The position numbers and the translations under genes are program-made. A stretch of DNA of 64,000 nucleotides from Cellulophaga sp. 20_2_10 (GTDB lineage Bacteria > Bacteroidota > Bacteroidia > Flavobacteriales > Flavobacteriaceae): the NCBI RefSeq assembly GCF_023476645.1, contig NZ_JAMCOJ010000001.1, positions 806,001 through 870,000 on the forward strand, written 5' to 3'. Positions 8,520 through 16,578 of the stretch are shown here, piece after piece (position 1 is the stretch's first letter; each line of letters opens with the position of its first letter). The notes beneath the pieces are model-generated. The model was not told the DNA's origin and searched no databases. It saw only the letters and a program-made list of their open reading frames with translations.

Positions 8520-8954
8520 ATGAAGGAGATTACCATAGATTATGCTTTACGAGAAACTTGGCTAGCTGTAGCCAAAATGTATAACGAAGAAGCTAAGAAC
8601 CATAATAACACAATGGCTATGGCTTTTACCTTATTAAGTATAGACCCGAAAACAGGTACTGCATCTACTGCATTAGGCCCAAAAATGGGAATGGAAGCCA
8701 CTAGTCTATCTAGAATATTAAAGAGTTTAGAAGCAAAAAAATTTATAGTTCGTAAACCCAACCCAAATGATGGTAGAGGCGTAATAATACACCTAACAGA
8801 TATAGGTTTAGAAAAAAGAACCCTATCCAAGGATACTGTATTTCAATTTAATAGCGTTATAAAGGCAAGTATTCCAGAAGAAAAGCTAAATAACTTTTTT
8901 GAGGTTACAGAAACAATCAACGCACTTATTGCTAAAAAAGAAATTTTTAAATAA
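8520..8954 (+). CDS. MarR-family transcriptional regulator
   Basis: A 144-aa winged-helix regulator. The recognition region is MGMEATSLSRILKSLEAKKFIVRKPNPNDGRGVIIHLTDIG, with the typical wing signature (P-N-D-GR) near residues 80-90. It is the first gene of an operon with the beta-oxidation enzymes fadN, fadA and fadE (31 bp to fadN), so by context it probably senses acyl-CoA or fatty acid and controls this operon. The perfect palindrome at 8461-8488 just upstream of its -7 element is the likely binding site. The ligand is inferred from genome context only. Confidence 0.9.
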   Translation: MKEITIDYALRETWLAVAKMYNEEAKNHNNTMAMAFTLLSIDPKTGTASTALGPKMGMEATSLSRILKSLEAKKFIVRKPNPNDGRGVIIHLTDIGLEKRTLSKDTVFQFNSVIKASIPEEKLNNFFEVTETINALIAKKEIFK

Positions 8955-8985
8955 AATTATAACTAATAAATAGGTCTAAATAAAA

Positions 8986-11391
8986 ATGAACAAACACATA
9001 AAAAAAATAGCTGTAATTGGCTCTGGTATTATGGGTAGTGGCATTGCTTGTCACTTTGCCAATATTGGTGTAGAAGTGCTATTGTTAGACATTGTTCCAA
9101 GAGAACTAAACGACAAAGAAAAAGCTAAAGGCTTAACACTAGAAGACAAAGTAGTTAGAAATAGATTGGTAAACGATGCTTTAACTGCATCTTTAAAATC
9201 TAAACCTTCTCCTATTTACAATCAAAAATTTGCTAATCGTATTACTACGGGTAACCTAGAGGATGATATTGCTAAAGTTGCCCATGTAGATTGGATAATG
9301 GAAGTTGTTGTTGAAAGGCTAGATATAAAGCAACAAGTTTTTGAAAAGCTTGAAAAGTACCGTACACCAGGAACGTTAATTACATCAAATACCTCTGGTA
9401 TTCCTATTCATTTTATGAGTGAAGGTCGTTCTGAAGATTTTCAGAAACATTTCTGTGGAACGCACTTTTTTAATCCTGCACGTTACTTAAACCTATTCGA
9501 AATTATTCCTGGACCAAAAACTGATGCGTCTGTATTAGAGTTTTTAAGCGGTTACGGAGAAAAATTTTTAGGTAAAACATCTGTAGTTGCAAAAGATACG
9601 CCGGCCTTTATTGGTAACCGTGTTGGTATTTTTAGCATTCAGAGTTTGTTTCATGCTGTAAAAGATTTAGACTTAACTATAGAAGAAGTAGATAAATTGT
9701 CTGGTCCAGTAATTGGTCGTCCAAAATCTGCAACTTTTAGAACTGTAGATGTTGTTGGTTTAGATACTTTAGTACACGTAGCAAACGGTATTAGAGAAAA
9801 CTGTCCAAAAGACGAACGCTTAGAGCTTTTTAAATTGCCAGATTTCATCAACACAATGATGGAGAATAAATGGTTAGGAAGCAAAACGGGACAAGGCTTT
9901 TATAAATTAGAAAGACACGCAGATGGTTCTAAAGACATTTTATCTTTAGACTTAAACACTTTAGAATACAGACCTAACAAACGTGCAAAATTTGCAACTT
10001 TAGAATTAACTAAAACTGTTGATAAGGTTGTAGATAGATTCAAAATTTTAGTAAAAGGTAAAGATAAAGCAGGTGAGTTCTATAGAAAAAGCTTCACTGC
10101 ATTATTTGCTTACGTATCTAACCGTATTCCTGAAATTACAGATGAATTGTACAAGATTGATGATGCAATGAAAGCTGGTTTTGGTTGGGAACACGGTCCT
10201 TTTCAAATTTGGGATGCTATTGGAGTAGAAAAAGGAATTGAATTAATGAAAGCTGAAGGCTTAGAGCCTGCTGCTTGGGTTAATGAAATGATTGCTTCTG
10301 GCAGTACGTCATTTTATACCGTTAAAGATGGTGCTTCATTCTTTTACGATATTCCTACTAAAAAACAAACAAAAATTCCAGGTCAAGATTCTTTTATCAT
10401 TCTAGATAACATCAGAAAAACAACAGAAGTATTTAAAAACTCTGGCGTTGTTGTTGAAGATTTAGGTGACGGTATCCTTAATGTAGAATTCCAGTCTAAA
10501 ATGAACACTATTGGTGGCGATGTTTTAGCAGGATTAAACAAGGCTATTGACCTTGCTGAAAAAGACTTTGCTGGTTTAGTTGTAGGTAACCAAGCTGCAA
10601 ACTTCTCTGTTGGTGCTAACATAGGTATGATATTTATGATGGCTGCAGAGCAAGAGTATGATGAGCTAAATATGGCTATTAAATACTTCCAAGATACAAT
10701 GATGCGCATGCGTTATTCATCTATACCAACTATTTCTGCTCCTCACGGAATGGCTTTAGGTGGTGGTTGTGAATTATCATTACACGCAGATAAAGTAGTT
10801 GCTGCAGCAGAAACTTATATGGGACTTGTAGAGTTTGGTGTAGGTGTTATCCCTGGTGGTGGTGGTTCTAAAGAAATGGCTTTAAGAGCTTCTGACCTTT
10901 TTAGCAAAGGAGATGTACAATTAAATGTATTACAAGAGCATTTCTTAACTATTGGTATGGCAAAAGTATCTACTTCTGCTTACGAGGCTTTTGACTCTAA
11001 CCTTTTGCAAAAAGGAAAAGATATAGTTGTAGTTAACAAAGCACGCCAAATAGCAGTTGCAAAACAACACGCTAAATTAATGGCAGATATGGGGTATACA
11101 CAACCTGTACGCAGAACAGATGTAAAAGTACTTGGTAAACAAGCTTTAGGTATGTTCCTTGTTGGTACGGATTCTATGGAAGATAGTAACTATATTAGTG
11201 AGCACGACCATAAAATTGCCAACAAATTAGCTTATGTAATGGCTGGTGGAGATTTATCTGAGCCAACACTTGTTAGCGAACAATATTTATTGGATTTAGA
11301 ACGCGAAGCTTTCTTAAGTTTATGTACAGAACGTAAAACGCTAGAAAGAATTCAGCATATGTTAACTAAAGGGAAACCACTTAGAAATTAG
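8986..11391 (+). CDS. fadN: 3-hydroxyacyl-CoA dehydrogenase / enoyl-CoA hydratase
   Basis: An 801-aa bifunctional beta-oxidation enzyme that hydrates enoyl-CoA and oxidises 3-hydroxyacyl-CoA with NAD. The dehydrogenase part comes first: Rossmann motif IAVIGSGIMGSGIA at residues 8-21, catalytic His in GTHFFNPARYLNLFEI near residue 160, and the C-terminal HAD helices to about residue 440. The crotonase part follows, with oxyanion-hole segments ANFSVGANIGM and PHGMALGGGCELSLHAD (about 540-600). This domain order is that of Bacillus FadN, not E. coli FadB. It is the second gene of the marR-fadN-fadA-fadE operon. Confidence 0.93.
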   Translation: MNKHIKKIAVIGSGIMGSGIACHFANIGVEVLLLDIVPRELNDKEKAKGLTLEDKVVRNRLVNDALTASLKSKPSPIYNQKFANRITTGNLEDDIAKVAHVDWIMEVVVERLDIKQQVFEKLEKYRTPGTLITSNTSGIPIHFMSEGRSEDFQKHFCGTHFFNPARYLNLFEIIPGPKTDASVLEFLSGYGEKFLGKTSVVAKDTPAFIGNRVGIFSIQSLFHAVKDLDLTIEEVDKLSGPVIGRPKSATFRTVDVVGLDTLVHVANGIRENCPKDERLELFKLPDFINTMMENKWLGSKTGQGFYKLERHADGSKDILSLDLNTLEYRPNKRAKFATLELTKTVDKVVDRFKILVKGKDKAGEFYRKSFTALFAYVSNRIPEITDELYKIDDAMKAGFGWEHGPFQIWDAIGVEKGIELMKAEGLEPAAWVNEMIASGSTSFYTVKDGASFFYDIPTKKQTKIPGQDSFIILDNIRKTTEVFKNSGVVVEDLGDGILNVEFQSKMNTIGGDVLAGLNKAIDLAEKDFAGLVVGNQAANFSVGANIGMIFMMAAEQEYDELNMAIKYFQDTMMRMRYSSIPTISAPHGMALGGGCELSLHADKVVAAAETYMGLVEFGVGVIPGGGGSKEMALRASDLFSKGDVQLNVLQEHFLTIGMAKVSTSAYEAFDSNLLQKGKDIVVVNKARQIAVAKQHAKLMADMGYTQPVRRTDVKVLGKQALGMFLVGTDSMEDSNYISEHDHKIANKLAYVMAGGDLSEPTLVSEQYLLDLEREAFLSLCTERKTLERIQHMLTKGKPLRN

Positions 11392-11458
11392 AAACAAGAC
11401 CTGGGGACTAAAGAAAATTTGTCTTGACTCTTGATTCTATTAATCTTAAAGAAAAAAA

Positions 11459-12649
11459 ATGAAAACAGCATATATAGTAAAAGCATACAGAACCGCAGTT
11501 GGTAAAGCTCCAAAAGGCGTGTTCCGTTTTAAAAGAACAGATGAATTAGCTGCAGAGACCATTAAACATATGATGAGTGAGCTGCCTGGTTTAGACCCAA
11601 AGCGTATTGATGATGTTATCGTTGGTAACGCAATGCCAGAAGGTGCTCAAGGATTAAATATGGCACGTTTAATCTCTTTAATGGGATTAGATATTGTTGA
11701 TGTTCCTGGAGTTACCGTAAATCGTTTTTGTTCTTCTGGAATAGAAACTATTGGTATGGCTACTGCAAAAATACAAGCCGGTATGGCAGATTGTATTATT
11801 GCTGGTGGAGCAGAGAGTATGAGTAGTGTTCCTATGACTGGTTTTAAACCAGAATTAAACTATGATATAGTTAAGGCAGGACACGAAGATTACTATTGGG
11901 GAATGGGTAACACCGCCGAAGCTGTTGCAAAGCAATTTAAAGTATCTCGTGAAGATCAAGATGAGTTTGCTTTTAACTCGCATATGAAAGCTTTAAAAGC
12001 CCAAGCAGAAGATCGTTTCCAAGACCAAATAGTTCCTATAGAAGTAGAACAAACTTATGTTGACGCTAACGGAAAAAAAGCAACAAAAACGTATACTGTT
12101 ACTAAAGATGAAGGTCCACGTAAAGGAACTAGTAAAGAGGCTTTAGCTAAATTACGTGCAGTATTTGCTGCAGGTGGTAGCGTTACAGCTGGGAACTCGT
12201 CACAAATGAGTGATGGTGCTGCTTTTGTAATGATAATGAGCGAGGATATGGTTAAGGAATTAAATCTAGAACCTATTGCTCGTTTAGTTAACTATGCAGC
12301 TGCTGGTGTAGAACCTCGTATTATGGGTATTGGTCCAGTTAAGGCTATTCCAAAAGCATTAAAACAAGCAGGTTTAAAGCAAGAAGATTTAGGTTTAATT
12401 GAATTAAACGAAGCTTTTGCTTCTCAATCTCTAGCCGTAATTAGAGAATTAGGTCTTAACCCTGATATTATTAACGTAAACGGTGGTGCAATAGCACTGG
12501 GTCATCCACTTGGTTGTACAGGAGCAAAACTATCTGTACAGTTATTTGACGAAATGCGTAAACGTGATATGAAAGGTAAATACGGAGCTGTTACAATGTG
12601 CGTAGGTACAGGACAAGGAGCTTGCGGAATATTTGAGTTTTTAAACTAA
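11459..12649 (+). CDS. fadA: Acetyl-CoA C-acyltransferase (3-ketoacyl-CoA thiolase)
   Basis: A 396-aa thiolase, the last step of beta-oxidation, which cleaves 3-ketoacyl-CoA with CoA. All three catalytic elements are present: nucleophile Cys91 in NRFCSSGIET, His349 in GGAIALGHPLGCTGA and the second Cys at 381 in CVGTGQGACG. Length is normal for degradative thiolases. It follows fadN after 67 bp that contain a CAAGAC/GTCTTG inverted repeat, and precedes the small four-helix-bundle gene. Confidence 0.95.
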   Translation: MKTAYIVKAYRTAVGKAPKGVFRFKRTDELAAETIKHMMSELPGLDPKRIDDVIVGNAMPEGAQGLNMARLISLMGLDIVDVPGVTVNRFCSSGIETIGMATAKIQAGMADCIIAGGAESMSSVPMTGFKPELNYDIVKAGHEDYYWGMGNTAEAVAKQFKVSREDQDEFAFNSHMKALKAQAEDRFQDQIVPIEVEQTYVDANGKKATKTYTVTKDEGPRKGTSKEALAKLRAVFAAGGSVTAGNSSQMSDGAAFVMIMSEDMVKELNLEPIARLVNYAAAGVEPRIMGIGPVKAIPKALKQAGLKQEDLGLIELNEAFASQSLAVIRELGLNPDIINVNGGAIALGHPLGCTGAKLSVQLFDEMRKRDMKGKYGAVTMCVGTGQGACGIFEFLN

Positions 12650-12690
12650 AAAGAGAAAAGAGAACAGAGAACAGAATATAGAGTTAAGAC
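12650..12690 (+). repeat. Left polypurine repeat flanking the four-helix-bundle ORF
   Basis: A purine-rich strand with a 7-bp periodicity (GAACAGA twice, then ATATAGA). Bases 12669-12684 form an imperfect inverted repeat (13 of 15 compared positions) with 13055-13070 on the other side of the ORF. A similar heptamer array occurs on the opposite strand at 49675-49704. Confidence 0.6.
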
Positions 12691-12692
12691 AA

Positions 12693-13055
12693 ATGTGTGC
12701 CAAACAAAGACATAATTATAGAAATTTAAAAATTTGGAAGCTTGGTTTAGAGATTACAAATGATATTTCTGATATATTATTAAACTTTCCAAAGCACGAG
12801 AGATTTGATTTAAGTTCACAATTAAGTAGATGCTCAGTGTCAATGCCAAGTAACATTGCTGAGGGTTCTTCTAGAACAGATAAATCTTTTAGTCATTTTC
12901 TAGATATTGCTTTAGGTTCTTCTTTTGAATTAGGAACTCAGTTATTAGTAGCAAAACATAGACAATATATAAACAACGAAATATTAAAAACAATTGAAGA
13001 TAAAATAGAAGAATTCCAAAGAATGACGATGGGATTCCAAAACGGGCTAAACTGA
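12693..13055 (+). CDS. Four-helix-bundle protein (23S rRNA intervening-sequence / Avd-like)
   Basis: A 120-aa all-helical protein of the TIGR02436 type: NYRNLKIWKLGLEIT at the N-terminus, then the family hallmark SSQLSRCSVSMPSNIAEGSSR, then SHFLDIALGSSFELGTQLLVAKH. Relatives are encoded in rRNA intervening sequences or act as the Avd partner of diversity-generating retroelements; free-standing ones have no settled function. It interrupts the fadA-fadE pair, with spacers of 43 and 47 bp made of repeat-like polypurine/polypyrimidine DNA. That suggests a later insertion into a fad operon. No reverse transcriptase or rRNA is nearby. Confidence 0.88.
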   Translation: MCAKQRHNYRNLKIWKLGLEITNDISDILLNFPKHERFDLSSQLSRCSVSMPSNIAEGSSRTDKSFSHFLDIALGSSFELGTQLLVAKHRQYINNEILKTIEDKIEEFQRMTMGFQNGLN

Positions 13056-13087
13056 GTCTATATTCTATTTTCTTTCTTCTATAATCT
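13055..13087 (+). repeat. Right polypyrimidine repeat flanking the four-helix-bundle ORF
   Basis: A pyrimidine-rich stretch whose first 16 bases, AGTCTATATTCTATTT, are an imperfect inverted copy of 12669-12684. Together with the left repeat it brackets the four-helix-bundle ORF precisely. Confidence 0.55.
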
Positions 13088-13102
13088 AATATAAAAAAAC
13101 AA

Positions 13103-14911
13103 ATGGCAGATACAGAAAAAGATATCCTACGTGGAGGTCAATTCTTAGTAAAAGAAACAAATTGCGAAGACGTTTTTACTCCTGAAGATTTTTCAGAAGA
13201 ACAAACAATGATGAAAGAAGCGGTAGCTGAATTCAACGAACGTGAAATTATAGCACACAAAGCAAGGTTCGAGGCTAAAGATTATGCATTAACAGAAGAA
13301 GTTATGCGTAAGGCTGGTGAATTAGGATTTTTAGGTGTTTCTGTACCAGAAGCATATGACGGTTTAGGTATGGGCTTTGTGTCTACGGTATTAACTTGTG
13401 ATTACATCTCTAGTGGTACCGGTTCTTTTAGTACTGCTTTTGGTGCACATACGGGTATTGGTACAATGCCAATTACATTATATGGTACCGAAGAACAAAA
13501 ACAAAAATACGTTCCTAAATTGGCTACTGGTGAGTGGTTTGGTGCGTATTGCTTAACAGAACCAGGTGCAGGATCTGATGCAAATTCAGGTAAAACAACT
13601 GCGACTCTTTCTGATGATGGTAAGACATACAAAATAAACGGACAAAAAATGTGGATCTCAAATGCAGGTTTCTGTAGTTTGATGATTGTTTTTGCTCGTA
13701 TTGAAGATGATAAAAACATTACTGGTTTTATTGTTGAGTACGATCCAAAAAATGCCAATGGTATTACATTAGGTGAAGAAGAGCACAAATTAGGTATTAG
13801 AGCATCTTCTACGAGACAAGTTTTCTTTAGCGATACAGTTGTATCTGCCGATAATATGCTTGCTGGTCGTGGAGAAGGATTTAAAATTGCAATGAACGCA
13901 TTAAACGTTGGTCGTATTAAATTAGCTGCTGCTTGTTTAGATTCTCAACGTAGAATTGTAACAACTGGCGTACAATATGCTAACGAGCGTAAGCAATTTA
14001 AAACTCGAATATCAGATTTTGGAGCTATTAAAATAAAATTAGCTGAAATGACAACTAACGCTTATGTTGGTGAGTCTGCAACATACAGAGCTTCTAAAAA
14101 CATAGAAGATCGTATTGCAATGCGTGAGGCTGCGGGTAATACACACCAAGAAGCGGAACTTAAAGGTGTAGAAGAGTACGCTATTGAATGTTCTATACTA
14201 AAAGTTGCAGTATCAGAAGATGTACAGAGTTGTGCAGATGAAGGTATCCAGATTTTTGGCGGAATGGGCTTCTCTGAAGAAACACCTATGGAAGCTGCTT
14301 GGAGAGATGCTCGTATTGCTCGTATTTACGAAGGTACAAACGAAATTAACCGTATGCTTTCTGTAGGTATGTTGGTTAAAAAGGCAATGAAAGGTCACGT
14401 AGATTTATTAGGCCCTGCAAGTGAAGTACAAAAAGAATTAATGGGAATACCATCTTTTGAAACTCCAGATTTCTCTGAGTTATTTTCAGAAGAAAAAGTA
14501 ATGATTAAGAAATTAAAGAAAACATTCTTAATGGTTGCTGGTGGTGCTGTTCAAAAATACGGTCCACAATTAGAAGATCACCAACAGTTATTAATTGCTG
14601 CTGCAGATATTTTAATTGAGATTTACATGGCAGAATCTGCAATTCTTAGAACTGAGAAAAACGCAAAACGTTTTGGTGAAGATTCTCAGAAAACGCAAAT
14701 AGCAATGTCTAAATTGTACTTATACAATGCTGTAGATATTATAGAGAAAAAAGGTAAAGAAAGTATTATTTCTTTTGCTGAAGGCGATGAGCAACGTATG
14801 ATGTTAATGGGACTTAAACGTTTTACGAAGTACCAAAACTACCCAGACATCGTAGATTTACGTAACGAAATTGCAGAAAAAGTAAAGGCAGAAAACAAAT
14901 ATTGTTTCTAA
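13103..14911 (+). CDS. fadE: Acyl-CoA dehydrogenase
   Basis: A 602-aa FAD enzyme for the first oxidation step of acyl-CoA degradation. The N-terminal alpha domain begins FTPEDFSEEQTMMKEAVAEF. The flavin-binding motifs GAYCLTEPGAGSDANSGKTTA and MWISNAGFCSLMIVFARI lie near residues 145-205, and the C-terminal helical domain holds IQIFGGMGFSEETPMEAAWRD and IYEGTNEINRML. A further C-terminal extension of about 170 residues is typical of the Bacillus FadE/VLCAD-like subgroup. With fadN and fadA it completes the cycle. The operon ends at the terminator at 15011. Confidence 0.94.
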   Translation: MADTEKDILRGGQFLVKETNCEDVFTPEDFSEEQTMMKEAVAEFNEREIIAHKARFEAKDYALTEEVMRKAGELGFLGVSVPEAYDGLGMGFVSTVLTCDYISSGTGSFSTAFGAHTGIGTMPITLYGTEEQKQKYVPKLATGEWFGAYCLTEPGAGSDANSGKTTATLSDDGKTYKINGQKMWISNAGFCSLMIVFARIEDDKNITGFIVEYDPKNANGITLGEEEHKLGIRASSTRQVFFSDTVVSADNMLAGRGEGFKIAMNALNVGRIKLAAACLDSQRRIVTTGVQYANERKQFKTRISDFGAIKIKLAEMTTNAYVGESATYRASKNIEDRIAMREAAGNTHQEAELKGVEEYAIECSILKVAVSEDVQSCADEGIQIFGGMGFSEETPMEAAWRDARIARIYEGTNEINRMLSVGMLVKKAMKGHVDLLGPASEVQKELMGIPSFETPDFSELFSEEKVMIKKLKKTFLMVAGGAVQKYGPQLEDHQQLLIAAADILIEIYMAESAILRTEKNAKRFGEDSQKTQIAMSKLYLYNAVDIIEKKGKESIISFAEGDEQRMMLMGLKRFTKYQNYPDIVDLRNEIAEKVKAENKYCF

Positions 14912-15010
14912 TATAAAAGAAACTATACGTACTGCCGTTCTTACTCATTTTAGCAGGTAAGAATGAAGATTGACTAATTCGAATTGAAGCTTACAAAGCA
15001 GAGATTTAAC

Positions 15011-15041
15011 AAACCATCAGTTTTTGCTGATGGTTTTTTTT
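15011..15041 (+). terminator. Strong terminator ending the marR-fadNAE operon
   Basis: A perfect 10-bp stem (AAACCATCAG with CTGATGGTTT, 6-base loop) runs into a T-tract. It lies inside the longest possible frame of the next gene, which shows that the longest start is wrong. Confidence 0.92.
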
Positions 15042-15085
15042 GTTTAAAAGGCTTAATTTTACAACAACTGTTTAATTCTTATAGA

Positions 15086-16501
15086 TTGAAAAAATTAACC
15101 GAAGCTTATAGTCCAGAAAATTTCAGAAAAAGAGGTCACGATTTAATAGACCAATTAGCCGATCATTTTGAAAATACAATTCAAGAAAAAAACACCAAGG
15201 TTATACATTGGAGTCAGCCTAACGACGAACATATTTTTTGGAAAGACTATTTAAAAAACGGAGATGAAGAAAATTTATTTAGTACTATTATTGGTCACTC
15301 AATACACGTACACAATCCTAAATATATTGGACATCAAGTAACACCAACTTTGCCTATAACAGCTCTTACTGCAATGCTAAGTGCATCTTTAAATAATGGA
15401 ATGGCTGTTTATGAAATGGGTGTAGCAGCATCTGCCATAGAACGCATTGTTACAGATTACATTTGTAAAAAATTAGGCTATACAACAGCTTCTAACGGCA
15501 TATTAACCTCTGGCGGCACATTAGCCAACTTAACAGCGTTACTTGCAGCACGTAAAGCAAAAGCAGCTACAAACGTATGGAGACAAGGAAGTTCTAACGC
15601 ATTAGGAATTATGGTTAGTGAAGAAGCACATTACTGTGTAGATAGAGCTGCTAGAATTATGGGATTAGGCGATGCTGGGATTATAAAAATACCATCTACT
15701 TCTAATTTTAATATGGATATTAACTTGCTAGATAAAGAATACGAGAAAGCAAAAAGTAATGGAATAGAAATATTTGCCATTATAGGCAGTGCTCCATCTA
15801 CCTCTACCGGTATTTATGACGATTTAGAAGCCCTTGCAGATTTTAGTACTCAAAAAGATATATGGTTTCACGTAGATGGTGCTCACGGCGGTGCCGCTAT
15901 CTTTTCTAAAACCTATAAGCATACGGTAAAAGGAATTGAGAAAGCAGATTCTATTGTAATAGATGGTCATAAAATGATGATGATGCCAGCGTTAACCACT
16001 GCTCTACTTTTTAAAGATGGCAGCACGTCTCACGCAACATTTAGTCAGAAAGCAGATTATTTACTAGAAGAATCTATAGAAGAAGATTGGTATAATATTG
16101 CCAAACGCACCTTTGAGTGCACAAAAACAATGGCGTGTATACATTGGTACACTATTTTAAAAACGTATGGCGAAGAAATTTTTGATGAATATGTTACTAC
16201 GCTTTACGACTTAGGGCATCAATTTGCAGAAATGGTTACTGCTAATCCTAATTTTGAAATTGCGGTACAACCGGCTTCAAATATAGTTTGCTTTAGATAC
16301 GTTGACGCGCATTTGTCAGAAAAAGAAACGAACTCTTTAAATGAAAAAATTCGTCAATCTATATTAGAAAAAGGCGAATTTTACATTGTACAAACAAAAC
16401 TAAGAGGTATGCATTATTTACGAGTAACAATAATGAATCCGTTTACAACTAAAGCACATTTACAACAATTGCTAGATCGTGTATTAGAAGAAGTAAACTA
16501 A
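15086..16501 (+). CDS. PLP-dependent group II amino acid decarboxylase
   Basis: A decarboxylase of about 471 aa in the glutamate/diaminobutyrate/aromatic-amino-acid family. PLP-site features: the phosphate loop LTSGGTLANLTALLAARK, the cofactor-ring residues HVDGAHGGAAIFS, and the Schiff-base lysine in IVIDGHKMMMMPA. The substrate cannot be told; diaminobutyrate or aromatic amino acids are both possible. The frame is open to an ATG at 14984, but that would translate through the terminator at 15011-15041. I place the start at TTG 15086 (product MKKLTEAYSPENF), behind a possible -7 element TAATTTTA at 15054-15061. It ends at a bidirectional terminator. Confidence 0.88.
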   Translation: MKKLTEAYSPENFRKRGHDLIDQLADHFENTIQEKNTKVIHWSQPNDEHIFWKDYLKNGDEENLFSTIIGHSIHVHNPKYIGHQVTPTLPITALTAMLSASLNNGMAVYEMGVAASAIERIVTDYICKKLGYTTASNGILTSGGTLANLTALLAARKAKAATNVWRQGSSNALGIMVSEEAHYCVDRAARIMGLGDAGIIKIPSTSNFNMDINLLDKEYEKAKSNGIEIFAIIGSAPSTSTGIYDDLEALADFSTQKDIWFHVDGAHGGAAIFSKTYKHTVKGIEKADSIVIDGHKMMMMPALTTALLFKDGSTSHATFSQKADYLLEESIEEDWYNIAKRTFECTKTMACIHWYTILKTYGEEIFDEYVTTLYDLGHQFAEMVTANPNFEIAVQPASNIVCFRYVDAHLSEKETNSLNEKIRQSILEKGEFYIVQTKLRGMHYLRVTIMNPFTTKAHLQQLLDRVLEEVN

Positions 16502-16512
16502 AATATGCAGAC

Positions 16513-16550
16513 AAAAAAGATCCCTTACAATGATGTAAGGGATCTTTTTT
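16513..16550. terminator. Bidirectional terminator between convergent genes
   Basis: A perfect 17-bp stem starting AAAAAAGATCCC and ending in six T, loop ATGA, gives a U-tract in both directions. It serves the decarboxylase gene (plus) and the GH15 gene (minus). Confidence 0.93.
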
Positions 16551-16578
16551 ATAATACAATAATGAAAAAACCACTACC

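Noticed and set aside
12693-13055. Four-helix-bundle gene as part of a diversity-generating retroelement
   Set aside because: No reverse transcriptase, template repeat or variable target gene is present nearby.
13050-13064. ACTGAGTCTAT as another LytTR half-site
   Set aside because: Only a single half-site, with no partner 21 bp away, inside a gene end and repeat; treated as chance.
14984-15085. N-terminal extension of the decarboxylase to ATG 14984
   Set aside because: It would run through the fad operon terminator at 15011-15041 and gives residues unlike the family.
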